The notes beneath the pieces were generated by a model, which saw only the letters and a program-made list of their open reading frames with translations, did not search any database and was not told where the DNA came from. This document shows, in pieces, positions 6,560 to 17,285 of a DNA stretch of 64,000 nt; positions within the stretch are counted from its first letter, which is position 1, and each line of letters opens with the position of its first letter. The DNA lies in NCBI RefSeq assembly GCF_009649175.1, contig NZ_WJPO01000016.1, positions 1 through 64,000 on the forward strand. Direction: 5' to 3'. This stretch comes from Rhodovulum strictum (GTDB taxonomy: Bacteria > Pseudomonadota > Alphaproteobacteria > Rhodobacterales > Rhodobacteraceae). A program made the translations under genes and the position numbers.

Positions 6560-9500
6560 ATGCTGGAGGAAGCGACACGCGCCGCCGAGGGAGGAGGCCC
6601 CGCGCTGTTCGTGCGCCGGCCGATCCTGGCGCTGGTGGTCTCGGCCCTGATCGTGCTGGCGGGGTTTGCGGCGCTGTTCGGCGTCGAGGTGCGCGAATTG
6701 CCGAATGTGGACCGCCCCGTGGTCACCGTCACCACCGATTTCCAGGGCGCCGCTCCCGAGACCATCGACCAGGAAATTACCGGCCGGATCGAGGGCGCGG
6801 TGGGGCGGGTCGCGGGCGTGCGCTCGATTTCCTCGAACTCGCGCTTCGGGCGCAGCCGGGTGACGGTGGAATTCGCCGAAAGCGTCGATATCGACGTGGC
6901 CGCGACCGATATCCGCGATGCGGTGGCCCGGGTCGAAAGCCAGCTTCCGACCGGCGCGGATGCGCCGCGCGTGGTCAAGGCCGATGCCGATGCCCAGCCG
7001 GTGATGCGGATTGCCGTCACCTCGCCCCGGCGCAGCGCGCAGGAACTGACGCGGATCGTCGAGGACCGGGTGCTGGACCGCGTGATCTCGGTCGAGGGGG
7101 TGGCGGATGTGCGCGTCTATGGCGAGCGCCAGCCGATCTTTCGCGTCGATATCGACCAGGCGGCGCTGGCCAGCCGCGGGCTGACGCTGGCCGACATGGC
7201 GCGCGCGCTGTCGGATGCAGGCTTCAACGCTGCGGCGGGCGATCTGGAAGGATCGCGCCAGTCGATCAATGTGCGCACGACGGCGATGGTCGCCTCGCCC
7301 GAGGCGTTCGAGGATCTGCGCATCGCGCCCCATGTCGAGATCCGCGACGTGGCCAGCGTGACGCTGGGCCCCGCGCCGAACGAGACGATCCTGCGCGCGA
7401 ACGGGCAGACCGGAATCGGGCTGGGGGTGATCCGGCAGGCGGGCAGCAACACGCTGGACATCTCGAAGAACGTGCGCGCGGTGGTGGCAGAGCTGGACCG
7501 CACGCTGCCCGAGGATCTGGAAATCTTCGTCACGTCGGATGATGCGGTCTTCGTCAATGGCGCCATCGCCGAGGTGCTCAAGACGCTGGGGCTGGCCATC
7601 GCGATCGTGGTGGCGGTGATCTTCCTGTTCCTGCGCGATGCACGCGCCACGCTGATCCCCGCGCTGACCATGCCGGTCGCGCTGATCGGGACGCTGGCGG
7701 CGATCTACATGGTGGGCTTTTCGGTCAATATCCTGACGCTGCTGGCGCTGGTGCTGGCGACGGGTCTGGTGGTGGATGATGCGATCGTGGTGCTGGAAAA
7801 CATCGTCCGTCGCCGGGGCGAGGGGATGGGGCCGCGCGCCGCCGCCGTGCTGGGCACCAAACAGGTGTTCTTTGCCGTGGTGACGACGACGGCGACGCTG
7901 GCCGCGGTCTTCGTGCCGCTGTCCTTCCTGCCCGGACAGGCGGGGGGGCTGTTCCGCGAATTCGGCTTCACGCTGGCGATTGCGGTCGGGATCTCGTCGC
8001 TGGTGGCGCTGACGCTGTGTCCGGTGCTGGCCAGCCGGCTGCTGACGGCCGGGACCGGGCGCACCGGGCGCGGGCCGGTTGCCTGGCTGGGCGCCATGCT
8101 GGCCGGATTCTATGCCCGCTCGCTGCGCTGGGCGCTGGCGATGCCCCTTGTCGTGGTGCTGGTCGCGGTGCTGTTCGCGGTCACGGCCGTTCTGGTTGCC
8201 GGGGGCATACGGCAGGAACTGACCCCGCGCGAGGATCGCGCGGTGGCGCTGTTGCGGGTCAGCGCGCCGCAGGGCGTGTCGCTGGACTACACCCAGCAGA
8301 AGATGCGCGCGATCGAGGACGCGGTGGCCCCGCTGCGCGCCTCGGGCGAGATTGCCAATGTGTTCTCGATTGCCGGGATGGGCGGGGACAATGCGGGCTT
8401 CATGGTTTTCACGCTGGCGAAATGGCAGGAGCGCGCACGCAGCCAGGACGAGATCGTGGCCGAGATCAATGGCAAGCTGCGCCAGATCGTCGGCGTGCGC
8501 GCCTTTGCGATCCAGCCCAATTCGCTGGGCATTCGCGGGGCAGGCCGGGGCCTGAGTTTCGCGATCACGGGCGACAGTTACGAAAGCCTGTCCGATCTGG
8601 CCGAGCGGCTGGTCGAACGGATGCAGGACGAGCCCGCCTTTGGCGAGGTGCAACTGGAATACGAGACCACCCAGCCGCAGCTTTTCGTCGAGATCGACCG
8701 CATCCGCGCCGCCGATCTGGGCATCGACATCACCGGGTTGGGCGATGCGCTGCGCGCGATGCTGAACGGGCGCACGGTGGGGTCCGTCTTCATCGGCGAC
8801 CAGAGCTTCGACATCCAGATGCTGTCGAGCGCGAACCCGGTGAACGATCCGGGCGATCTTCAGAACATCTTCGTGCGCACGGGCGACGGGCAGATGGTTC
8901 CGATGTCGAGCTTCGTGCATCTGGAGGAACGCCCGGTCGCCCCGGAACTGGACCGCGAAAATCAGGGCCGGGCGGTCAAGATCGCCGCCAGCCTGTCGCC
9001 CGAGCTGGGGCTGGGCGATGCGCTGTCCCGGGTCGAACTGCTGGCCGCCGACCTGATGGAGGAACAGAACCGCATCGTACCGCTGGGCGAGGCGGCGACG
9101 CTGGACCAGACCAATGCCGGGCTGCTGATCATCTTCGGCTTTGCCATCGCGGTGGTGTTCCTGGTGCTGGCGGCGCAATTCGAAAGCTTCGTCTCGGCCA
9201 TCGTGGTCATGGCGACGGTGCCGCTGGGATTGGCCTGCGCGGTCTTTGCGCTGATGCTGACAGGGCAAAGCCTGAACGTCTATTCGCAGATCGGGCTGGT
9301 GATGCTGATCGGGATCATGGCCAAGAACGGCATCCTGATCGTCGAGTTCGCGAACCAGTTGCGCGACGGCGGCGCCAGCGTGGCGCAGGCCGCGCAGGAT
9401 GCCGCGACGATCCGTCTGCGGCCGGTGATGATGACCATGGCCTCGACCGTGCTGGGCGGCGTGCCGCTGATCCTGTCCTCGGGCGCGGGCGCCGAGGCGC

Positions 9501-9664
9501 GCGAGGCGCTGGGCTGGGTGATCGTGGGCGGACTGGGGCTGGCGACGGTCTCGACGCTGTACCTGACGCCGGTGGTCTATTCCCTGCTCGCGCGCTTCAC
9601 GAAACCGCGGGCCGAGGAGAGCAAGCGGCTGGCGCGCGAACTGGAAGAGGCCCTGACCGGCTGA
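6560..9664 (+). CDS. RND efflux pump, HAE-1/AcrB-like inner-membrane transporter
   Basis: The length of 1034 residues is typical for the family. The first membrane segment is at about 15-35, followed by large periplasmic porter loops and the central membrane block, which carries GLVVDDAIVVLENI with the paired aspartates of the proton relay. A second repeat follows (TNAGLLIIFGFAIAVVFLVL, then IMAKNGILIVEFANQL). It exports lipophilic or amphiphilic compounds using the proton gradient as a trimer with the adaptor encoded just upstream. The ATG has AAAGGAA upstream. Substrates are not predictable. It converges with ureG, with only 10 bp between stops. Confidence 0.93.
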   Translation: MLEEATRAAEGGGPALFVRRPILALVVSALIVLAGFAALFGVEVRELPNVDRPVVTVTTDFQGAAPETIDQEITGRIEGAVGRVAGVRSISSNSRFGRSRVTVEFAESVDIDVAATDIRDAVARVESQLPTGADAPRVVKADADAQPVMRIAVTSPRRSAQELTRIVEDRVLDRVISVEGVADVRVYGERQPIFRVDIDQAALASRGLTLADMARALSDAGFNAAAGDLEGSRQSINVRTTAMVASPEAFEDLRIAPHVEIRDVASVTLGPAPNETILRANGQTGIGLGVIRQAGSNTLDISKNVRAVVAELDRTLPEDLEIFVTSDDAVFVNGAIAEVLKTLGLAIAIVVAVIFLFLRDARATLIPALTMPVALIGTLAAIYMVGFSVNILTLLALVLATGLVVDDAIVVLENIVRRRGEGMGPRAAAVLGTKQVFFAVVTTTATLAAVFVPLSFLPGQAGGLFREFGFTLAIAVGISSLVALTLCPVLASRLLTAGTGRTGRGPVAWLGAMLAGFYARSLRWALAMPLVVVLVAVLFAVTAVLVAGGIRQELTPREDRAVALLRVSAPQGVSLDYTQQKMRAIEDAVAPLRASGEIANVFSIAGMGGDNAGFMVFTLAKWQERARSQDEIVAEINGKLRQIVGVRAFAIQPNSLGIRGAGRGLSFAITGDSYESLSDLAERLVERMQDEPAFGEVQLEYETTQPQLFVEIDRIRAADLGIDITGLGDALRAMLNGRTVGSVFIGDQSFDIQMLSSANPVNDPGDLQNIFVRTGDGQMVPMSSFVHLEERPVAPELDRENQGRAVKIAASLSPELGLGDALSRVELLAADLMEEQNRIVPLGEAATLDQTNAGLLIIFGFAIAVVFLVLAAQFESFVSAIVVMATVPLGLACAVFALMLTGQSLNVYSQIGLVMLIGIMAKNGILIVEFANQLRDGGASVAQAAQDAATIRLRPVMMTMASTVLGGVPLILSSGAGAEAREALGWVIVGGLGLATVSTLYLTPVVYSLLARFTKPRAEESKRLARELEEALTG

Positions 9665-9674
9665 GGCGCGGGGC

Positions 9675-10298
9675 TCAGGCGGGTTCGGCCAGCCCGCCGA
9701 TCAGGCAGAGATGATCCACGATCTCGTCCACGCCCTGGCCATGGCGCAGCGCGGCAAAGATGAACCGGCCCTGCCCGCGCATCCGCCGCGCGTCGCGCTC
9801 CATCACCGCAAGGTCGGCCCCGACATGGGGGGCAAGGTCGGTCTTGTTGATCACCAGCAGGTCGGATTTCGTGATCGCGGGGCCACCCTTGCGTGGGATT
9901 TCCTCGCCCGCGGCGACGTCGATCACATAGACGGTCAGATCGGCCAGTTCCGGGCTGAAGGTGGCCGACAGGTTGTCGCCGCCAGATTCGATCAGCACCA
10001 CATCCAGATCGGGAAAGCGGGCGTTCAACTCGGCAATGGCGGCAAGGTTGATCGAGGCATCTTCGCGGATCGCGGTGTGCGGGCAACCCCCGGTTTCCAC
10101 GCCCCTGATGCGTTCCGCAGGCAGCACCTGCATGCGCATCAGCGCCTCGGCATCCTCTTGCGTGTAGATGTCATTGGTGACGACCGCGACCGAGAGGCGG
10201 GGGGACAGCGCCCGGGCCAGCGCCGCGGTCAGCGTGGTCTTGCCCGCGCCCACGGGGCCGCCAATGCCGATGCGCAAGGGTCCGTTGGGAGAAGTCAT
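9675..10298 (-). CDS. ureG: Urease accessory GTPase UreG
   Basis: The 207-residue protein has the P-loop [11 protein letters not shown] near the N-terminus, the CPH metal-binding motif in [11 protein letters not shown], the switch segment [18 protein letters not shown] and the guanine-specificity segment INKTDLA. It hydrolyses GTP to drive nickel delivery from UreE into the UreD-UreF-urease apoenzyme complex. The ATG overlaps the ureF stop by 4 bp, which implies translational coupling. An upstream in-frame extension would run deep into ureF and is not needed. It is the last gene of the urease operon. Confidence 0.97.
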   Translation of the reverse strand: MTSPNGPLRIGIGGPVGAGKTTLTAALARALSPRLSVAVVTNDIYTQEDAEALMRMQVLPAERIRGVETGGCPHTAIREDASINLAAIAELNARFPDLDVVLIESGGDNLSATFSPELADLTVYVIDVAAGEEIPRKGGPAITKSDLLVINKTDLAPHVGADLAVMERDARRMRGQGRFIFAALRHGQGVDEIVDHLCLIGGLAEPA

Positions 10299-10942
10299 GT
10301 GCGAAACAGCCTCGAATACTGGGTTTCGTGGTTCATCGACGCGATGTCGGCAAGGAACGCGGTGCTGGCAAGATCGTCGAGCGTCAGGGCGGTCGCCGCC
10401 TCGGCCACCTCGGCGCAAAGCGGCGTCAGCGCGCTCAGCACGGTCTGCCCCTCGGTCTGGCCGATGGGGATCAGCCGGATCCCGGCCGAGACGAGGTTCG
10501 AGGTGAAGGCGTGCAGATACATCCGCGCGGTCAGCACCAGCGGCAGATCATGCAGCCGCGCAGCGCGGCCCAGCGCCACGGGATAGGTGAAACCGGGCAG
10601 ATCGGCGGGCCAGATGGCGGCGGTGATCTGCGCAAAGGCTGCGCCCTGCGCGGTGGTTTCCAGAAGCCGCTCGGCCGAGGGCTGAAAGGCACGGGCGGTG
10701 GCGTCGATCTGCGCCAGCGCGGCGGTATCGGCGGCGTTGTAGGCCGCCGCCAGCAGGATCGCATCGGACCGCCCTGCCCCATGGTCCAGCAGGTCGGCAA
10801 GCCAGTCGCGCAGGCTGGCGGCATCGGTCACCGCGCCCTCCTGCACCGCCCATTCCAGCCCGTGCGAATAGGCAAAGGCCCCCACCGGATAGGCAGGGGA
10901 CAGCCATTGCACCAGCGTCAGGATCTGGGCGTCAGTGGCCAT
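10295..10942 (-). CDS. ureF: Urease accessory protein UreF
   Basis: The protein has 215 residues, all-helical, with the UreF landmarks [17 protein letters not shown] near the N-terminus and the C-terminal segment [12 protein letters not shown]. It acts in the cytoplasm with UreD and UreG as the activation complex that opens the urease active site for carbamylation and nickel insertion. The start at 10942 lies inside the end of ureE (11-bp overlap). Upstream in-frame starts fall in the repetitive histidine-tail codons of ureE and would give a low-complexity leader. Confidence 0.95.
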   Translation of the reverse strand: MATDAQILTLVQWLSPAYPVGAFAYSHGLEWAVQEGAVTDAASLRDWLADLLDHGAGRSDAILLAAAYNAADTAALAQIDATARAFQPSAERLLETTAQGAAFAQITAAIWPADLPGFTYPVALGRAARLHDLPLVLTARMYLHAFTSNLVSAGIRLIPIGQTEGQTVLSALTPLCAEVAEAATALTLDDLASTAFLADIASMNHETQYSRLFRT

Positions 10943-11486
10943 GGCCGTGGTCATACCCGTGATGGTGCCCATGGTCATGCGGGTGCTCGTGGTCGTGACC
11001 GTGGTGGTGGTGCCCGTGGTCGTGGGAATGGTCATGCCCATGGCTGTGGGAATGGGTCCGGCCATGGCCATAGGCGCCGCCTTCGGGCAGGAAGGGTTCC
11101 TCGATCTCGACGATCTCGGCACCGAGGCGTTCCAGCATGTCGCGGATCACATGATCGCGCTGGATCACCAGGCGGCCGGGGTCGATCTGGCAGGGGGTGT
11201 GGCGGTTGCCGACATGCCAGGCGATGCGCACCAGATCGGCGCCGGTCACCTCGTAAAGCGGTTCGTCGGCCGCCCGGATCTTGACCGTCAGCCCCTCATC
11301 CAGAACCAGCACATCGCCTTCGTTCAGCGACGTGGTCTTTGCCAGATCGACAAGGAAGGCCAGCCCGCCATCGCTGACCAGCCGCTTGCGGCGCAGGAAA
11401 CGCGCATCATAGCCAAGCGTCACGCAATCGTCGGCAGGCCCGTCCACGGCCAGCCGCAGCTCGCGGGCCACGGGCAGCGCGCTCAT
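10932..11486 (-). CDS. ureE: Urease accessory nickel metallochaperone UreE with long His-rich tail
   Basis: The protein has 184 residues. It has an N-terminal peptide-binding domain, then a metal-binding domain with WHVGNRHTPCQI containing the conserved interface histidine. From about residue 143 to the end lies a tail of His with Gly, Asp and Ser, well over 20 histidines, suited to storing or buffering nickel. It passes Ni2+ to UreG. The 3' end is simple repeated sequence (CAT/CAC-rich) and overlaps ureF. The tail length probably varies between strains because such codon repeats slip. Confidence 0.96.
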   Translation of the reverse strand: MSALPVARELRLAVDGPADDCVTLGYDARFLRRKRLVSDGGLAFLVDLAKTTSLNEGDVLVLDEGLTVKIRAADEPLYEVTGADLVRIAWHVGNRHTPCQIDPGRLVIQRDHVIRDMLERLGAEIVEIEEPFLPEGGAYGHGRTHSHSHGHDHSHDHGHHHHGHDHEHPHDHGHHHGYDHGHGH

Positions 11487-11511
11487 GCCCGGCCCCCGGC
11501 CCGCACGGGGC

Positions 11512-11736
11512 TCAGTTGAACAGGTCGCGGAAGACGTAGCCCGGGATATCCTCGCGCGTCAGCCCCATGCGGGCCAGTTGCGCGTCGGAACAGGCGTTCA
11601 GGTTCTGGATTTCGCGCATCCGCGCGCGGCGCAGGGTATAGGCGTTGAACCCCTGTCCCAGCCCCGCAAAGAACAGATCCAGCCGTTCGGACATGCCGCC
11701 GGGCACGGATTTCATCGTCATGAAAGGCGTTGCCAT
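11512..11736 (-). CDS. Small DUF1127 (YjiS-like) protein inside the urease cluster
   Basis: The protein has 74 residues and a C-terminal DUF1127 motif: FNAYTLRRARMREIQNLNAC, then SDAQLARMGLTREDIPGYV. GGAG lies 7 bases before the ATG. DUF1127 proteins in alphaproteobacteria have been linked to RNA binding and to phosphate or stress responses. Whether this one serves urease is unknown. It sits between ureC and ureE with 147 bp upstream, so it may have its own promoter as well as operon read-through. Confidence 0.85.
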   Translation of the reverse strand: MATPFMTMKSVPGGMSERLDLFFAGLGQGFNAYTLRRARMREIQNLNACSDAQLARMGLTREDIPGYVFRDLFN

Positions 11737-11883
11737 CGGAAATCTCCTCGTGGTTCACAAGAAGTTTCCTCCCTTGCCCCTTAACATAGGGCTTACGAAG
11801 CAACCGGCCCAATGCAGGATGGGCATTCCCGCCAATCAAATGCTGCAATGCAGCGAATTTGTGCGTCTGCGTCATCTTTTTCC

Positions 11884-13593
<1,710 letters not shown>

Positions 13594-13944
13594 TCAGCGC
13601 CTCCCAAGGGGGTTCTTAGGCCCGCGCCGGGCGAGCCGCTTGGCATTGGACCGGGTGCGCCGCCGGATCGGGCGCACCATTTCTTCGGCAATGCGCACGG
13701 GCGAGGCGCCGCGCGCGGCCGCCTGCCCGCCCTGCATCGCGGGGCGGGTGAAGGCGGCGGTCTTTTCGGTGACCATGCGCGTGGTCTCGTGCGGCGTGGT
13801 CGCCCAGAGCCCGCCCATGCCCAGCATCCGCATCGCGATGACCATCTGCGCCTCTTGCGCCATCAGCGCCATCTGCCAGCCGACGCGCCAGAACTCGACC
13901 AGCGCGCCGGGCGTCCCGCTGAACCGCAAGACGATGGGGAACAT
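13594..13944 (-). CDS. Small amphipathic protein of the urease operon, unknown function
   Basis: The protein has 116 residues. A helical N-terminal half is very rich in Met and Ala (WQMALMAQEAQMVIAMRMLG), followed by a TEKTAAFTRPAMQGGQAA stretch and a strongly basic tail (RPIRRRTRSNAKRLARRGPK). The pattern resembles phasin-like surface-binding helices. I do not recognise a named family. The ATG at 13944 follows the previous ORF by 40 bp, and the stop touches the ureC start. Being locked in the operon suggests a urease-related or co-regulated role. Confidence 0.75.
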   Translation of the reverse strand: MFPIVLRFSGTPGALVEFWRVGWQMALMAQEAQMVIAMRMLGMGGLWATTPHETTRMVTEKTAAFTRPAMQGGQAAARGASPVRIAEEMVRPIRRRTRSNAKRLARRGPKNPLGRR

Positions 13945-13984
13945 CGGCGTGGCCCCGACCAGAAGGGGAAAGGGCCGTTGGCGT

Positions 13985-14467
13985 TCATTCGCCCTTCCCC
14001 TTCGGCGCGTCCGGATTGCCGGGCAGGACAGGCGGCGAGGCCGGTTGGCGCCGTGCCCGGCTGCGCGGCGGCGCGGCCTCGGCAGCGGGTTTGCGCGGCG
14101 CGGGATCGGCCGGCGCTGCGTCGGCCGGGCTGAGCGTGGCGGCGGTATCCTCTGCGGCCGCCGGGGCCGGTGCGATCGTTGCCACGACAACCGGCGGCAG
14201 GGGTTCTTCGGCAACCGGGTCCATGCGCGGCTCTGCCTCGGCTCCGCCTGCCTCAAGGTCGATATCGCAGGGCGCGTCACCCTCGCCCAGCGCCCCATCC
14301 GCGGTCAGCGGATCGACGCCACGCGCGCGCATCAGGGCGAACCAGGGATTGGCGCGGATCATCGTCTCGGTCAGCATCTGCATGAACCGCATCTGCTGAT
14401 CGACGACATAGCCTGCCATCCAGAATGGCGTGGCGGCGAAGAAGGGCGGCGGGGATGTGGTTGTCAT
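13985..14467 (-). CDS. Small protein with helical head and Pro/Ala-rich tail, urease operon
   Basis: The protein has 160 residues. Residues 1-50 (PFFAATPFWMAGYVVDQQMR, then FMQMLTETMIRANPWF) are helical and Met/Phe-rich, like the next gene product. The rest is an Ala/Pro/Glu low-complexity tail ending in basic residues. AGGAG lies upstream of the ATG. The shared Met-rich helix suggests that this protein and the 116-residue one form a pair. There is no known domain. It sits between ureB and ureC, where most urease operons have nothing. Confidence 0.75.
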   Translation of the reverse strand: MTTTSPPPFFAATPFWMAGYVVDQQMRFMQMLTETMIRANPWFALMRARGVDPLTADGALGEGDAPCDIDLEAGGAEAEPRMDPVAEEPLPPVVVATIAPAPAAAEDTAATLSPADAAPADPAPRKPAAEAAPPRSRARRQPASPPVLPGNPDAPKGKGE

Positions 14468-14493
14468 CTTCTGGTCTCCTGCTGTGCGACTGG

Positions 14494-14799
14494 TCAGAGA
14501 TCGCCCATGACCTGCCCGTTGAAGCCGAACACCCGGCGGGCCCCGGCAATGGGGATCAGCGCGACCTCGCGTTTCTGCCCGGGCTCGAAGCGGACGGCGG
14601 TGCCCGCGGCGATGTCAAGCCGCCTGCCGCGCGCCGCGGCCCGGTCGAAATCGAGCGCCGGGTTCGTCTCGGCGAAATGGTAATGGCTGCCGACCTGCAC
14701 GGGCCGGTCGCCGGTATTCGCCACCATCAAGGTGATCGCCTCGCGGTCCGCATTCAAGGTCAGGCAGCCTTCGGCGGGGAAAAGCTCTCCGGGGATCAT
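14494..14799 (-). CDS. ureB: Urease beta subunit
   Basis: The protein has 101 residues and is the separate small beta subunit of bacterial three-subunit urease. Landmarks are the opening [28 protein letters not shown] and the closing [10 protein letters not shown]. It forms the beta-sandwich part of the urease trimer with UreA and UreC. Downstream, two unrelated small ORFs separate it from ureC. Upstream ureJ ends 10 bp before it. Confidence 0.97.
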   Translation of the reverse strand: MIPGELFPAEGCLTLNADREAITLMVANTGDRPVQVGSHYHFAETNPALDFDRAAARGRRLDIAAGTAVRFEPGQKREVALIPIAGARRVFGFNGQVMGDL

Positions 14800-14808
14800 G
14801 GGGTTTCC

Positions 14809-15384
14809 TCAGCCTGCATAGACCAGAACGGCACCGGCCCCGGCGACAAGGGCGCCGGAAGCGCGGGCGAGGATCGCGCCGCCGAAACGTGCCATCGCCC
14901 AGCCCGCCAGAACGCCCGCCGCATGCAGCAGCGCGGTGGCCAGTGCAAAGCCGCCCAGATAGGCCAGCGCGGTCGCCCCGCCCATTTCCGCAGCATGGGC
15001 ATGGCCATGGAACAGCGCGAGCGCGCCCACCACCGCCGCGCCCGCGGCGAGCGGCAGCCGCACGGCCAGCGCAACAAGCACGCCCAGCACCAGCACCGAG
15101 GCCAGGATCATCGGCTCGACCATCGGCAGCGGCAGCCCGGCCAGCGCCAGCCCGAAGCCCAGGCTCATCGCACCGACGAAAGCGGCGGGCAGCGCCACAA
15201 GCGCGCGCCCGCCCAGCGTCACCGCCCAGAGACCCACGGCCACCATGGCAAGGATATGGTCAAGCCCGAAGACCGGATGGGTGAAGCCCGCCGCAAAGGA
15301 TCCATGCTCGGCCGGGTCGAGATGGGCAAGCACGGGGCTGGCGGCAAACAGCGCGGGCACAAGGGCAAGGGCAAGGCGTTTCAT
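14809..15384 (-). CDS. ureJ: HupE/UreJ-family membrane protein, probable nickel permease
   Basis: The protein has 191 residues, a signal-like N-terminus ending ASPVLA and six or so hydrophobic segments. The family signature H-x-HPVFGLDHILAM is at about residues 30-55, and a second His-rich stretch (LFHGHAHAAE) sits between helices. HupE/UreJ proteins import nickel for hydrogenase or urease, so supply of Ni2+ to this urease is a good inference. The ATG at 15384 is preceded by GGAG at good spacing, preferred over the open extension to 15402. Confidence 0.93.
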   Translation of the reverse strand: MKRLALALVPALFAASPVLAHLDPAEHGSFAAGFTHPVFGLDHILAMVAVGLWAVTLGGRALVALPAAFVGAMSLGFGLALAGLPLPMVEPMILASVLVLGVLVALAVRLPLAAGAAVVGALALFHGHAHAAEMGGATALAYLGGFALATALLHAAGVLAGWAMARFGGAILARASGALVAGAGAVLVYAG

Positions 15385-15451
15385 GGGCAGTTCTCCGGGC
15401 ATTTGGAAACGGATGGGGATGGGCGCGGGGCCGAAAGGCGGGCGGGCGGTT

Positions 15452-15739
15452 TCATGCGGTCACCTTCTGCAACTCGCGCCGGGTCTGAAGCGCCGAGGCG
15501 GGCGCGACCAGCAGCATGATCTTCCACGCGTTGAAGCCGCGGGCGAAGGCCGAGTCAGCGTCCTCGATTCCAGCCAGGTCGAACCCCTGCGCCCCCAGCC
15601 AGACGGCCCCGGCGCCCAGCGCCAGCGCGGCAAGGATCGCGACCGGCACGGCCAGCCGACCGGGAATGCGCCGCACCAGAAGCCGGGGCACGAACCAGCC
15701 GATCAGGATCGACAGCAGGATGAAGACGACAAGGACCAT
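15452..15739 (-). CDS. Small membrane protein in the urease operon
   Basis: The protein has 95 residues and two hydrophobic helices (VLVVFILLSILIGWFV and VPVAILAALALGAGAVWLG), followed by a polar segment FDLAGIEDADSAFARGFNAW and a basic end. No family is recognised. It starts 4 bp after the ureA stop, so it is translated with urease genes. It may assist nickel transport beside UreJ; this is a guess from position. Confidence 0.8.
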   Translation of the reverse strand: MVLVVFILLSILIGWFVPRLLVRRIPGRLAVPVAILAALALGAGAVWLGAQGFDLAGIEDADSAFARGFNAWKIMLLVAPASALQTRRELQKVTA

Positions 15740-15743
15740 GCGG

Positions 15744-16046
15744 CTAGCGGATCGGGTTGTGGACGGTGACGAGTTTCGTGCCGTCGGGGAAGGTGGCCTC
15801 GACCTGCACCTCGTGGATCATCTCGGGTACACCCTCCATGCATTGGGCGCGGGTGATGACCTGCGCGCCCGCCTCCATCATGTCGGCGACGGAGCGGCCA
15901 TCGCGCGCGCCCTCGACAACGGCGTCGGTGATCAGCGCAATCGCCTCGGGATGGTTCAGCTTGACGCCGCGGGCCAGCCGCTTGCGGGCGACCTCGGCGG
16001 CCATGGCGATCAGAAGCTTGTCCTTTTCGCGGGGGGTCAGTTGCAT
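15744..16046 (-). CDS. ureA: Urease gamma subunit
   Basis: The 100-residue length is exactly typical. The protein opens [20 protein letters not shown] and carries the conserved [33 protein letters not shown] and closing VHNPI. It is the small structural subunit of the urease heterotrimer. It lies directly after ureD, the usual ureD-A order. Confidence 0.97.
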   Translation of the reverse strand: MQLTPREKDKLLIAMAAEVARKRLARGVKLNHPEAIALITDAVVEGARDGRSVADMMEAGAQVITRAQCMEGVPEMIHEVQVEATFPDGTKLVTVHNPIR

Positions 16047-16047
16047 G

Positions 16048-16857
16048 TCAGGTCATCCATGATCTTGGCAGGGATCCATCGGTCAGCCGCCCCAGCACCG
16101 GCACCAGCACCCGGCGAAGGGCGAAACTGTCGGGCGCCAGCAGGCGCAGGGCAAGCAGGTCGGCGCCGATCAGGCTAACCCCGCCGGTGGCGGGCATCAA
16201 GGCACGCAGGGGCGCCAGATGCGCCTCGGCCTCGGGGGCGACGAGGATCACGCTGGCCATCGCACCCGCGCCGCTTGCAACGGCAGGCCGGGCCAGATGG
16301 GCGGCCAGATCGCCCTCGAACCGCAGCGCGTCGAGATAGAGGGGCGCTCCGGCGCGGCGGATCTCGATCCGGTCGCGGAACGAGACGGCGCGCAGCACCT
16401 CGCCCATCGCGGCGCGGCCGAAGACCAGCGGTTCGACCAGCAATAGCCGGGCATCGGGGGCCAGATCGGCCACCAGCCGCCGGTCCAGCGCCGCGCCGTC
16501 GTAAAGGATCGTCTCCTGCGGCAGCCAGTCGAGCCGCGCACCCGGCGCAACGCCCAACCGGTTGGTCACGCGGCCCCGTTCGCCGGGCTGGGCGCGATAG
16601 GCGCGCTCGGCGGCCTGGGTTGTCACGCGCAGATGGCTGCCCGGCTCTGCCTGAATATCGGCTTCAAAGCGGTCGCCACCGGTGATCCCGCCCGCGGTGT
16701 TCACCAGGATCGCATCCAGCGCGCCATCCCGCGGCCGCGGGAACAGCGCCTTGAACGCCCCGCTCTGGCGCAGCCGGGCAATCGCCGAACCACGCGGACC
16801 GGGCCCAGCCGACAGCCGGACATGGCCCGCGGCCCTGGGCTGTGCAGTCACCGTCAC
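16048..16857 (-). CDS. ureD: Urease accessory protein UreD (UreH)
   Basis: The protein has 269 residues with the GTG start at 16857, matching the usual 270-280. An open extension to 17085 would add an N-terminus unlike the family and cover the divergent control region. Landmarks are [28 protein letters not shown] and [12 protein letters not shown], then [12 protein letters not shown]. UreD binds apo-urease first and forms the tunnel through which nickel reaches the active site with UreF and UreG. It is the first gene of the operon. A second GTG two codons later is equally possible. Confidence 0.92.
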   Translation of the reverse strand: MTVTAQPRAAGHVRLSAGPGPRGSAIARLRQSGAFKALFPRPRDGALDAILVNTAGGITGGDRFEADIQAEPGSHLRVTTQAAERAYRAQPGERGRVTNRLGVAPGARLDWLPQETILYDGAALDRRLVADLAPDARLLLVEPLVFGRAAMGEVLRAVSFRDRIEIRRAGAPLYLDALRFEGDLAAHLARPAVASGAGAMASVILVAPEAEAHLAPLRALMPATGGVSLIGADLLALRLLAPDSFALRRVLVPVLGRLTDGSLPRSWMT

Positions 16858-17285
16858 GGCCGCCCGCCCTGTCGCAAGACAATTGATCTGCCTGCCCCCC
16901 GATACCCTGTCGCGTCGCACATCTTGTCTCGCATCCCCGGGGGATATGCACAGGTTTTCGGCAGAATCGGGCCGAAAAGCATGGCTTTCTGCACACATAT
17001 TGGGCCCATATGGTGTTTTCTGCTCATTGCATGCGCAAAATTTCCGACAGATCCGGTTTTCGACCCATCGCCGCTGCCCTTGCAATTGCGTCGCCGCCGC
17101 GGCGCAGAAAAGCCTTGGGGCGCCCGCCGAGATGACGATGGATCAAGGGGGGAGTGTGACGGCTCGCGAAACGGGACATCGAACGGGCCGCCACAGGGGT
17201 GCAACAGAGAGGCTGCAAGGCCAGGGGCAGATGCCGCGCGCCCGGCGCGCCTACCGCCCGCAAGTGCCTTGCGCGGAGGGAATCC
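16858..17285. promoter_or_regulatory. Divergent control region between urease and urea-transport operons
   Basis: No gene is seen in these 428 bases. A perfect 8-bp inverted repeat TTTTCGGC/GCCGAAAA lies at 16955-16962 and 16971-16978. An imperfect dyad is centred on GGGCCC (17002-17007) within ACACATAT-TGGGCCCA-TATGGTGT. It also holds AT-rich stretches fit for two promoters. I did not find a clear sigma-54 promoter (TGGCAC-N5-TTGC). Both operons presumably respond to nitrogen or urea through this region, which is an inference. Confidence 0.45.

Noticed and set aside
5234-9268. Minus-strand open frame of 1344 codons antisense to the RND adaptor and pump
   Set aside because: The same GC-bias shadow. 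Its translation is His/Arg/Gln-rich without any domain, while the plus strand encodes a complete efflux pair.
16048-17085. Longer UreD starting at 17085
   Set aside because: It would add 76 residues unlike UreD and cover the divergent ureD-urtA control region. The GTG at 16857 gives normal family length.
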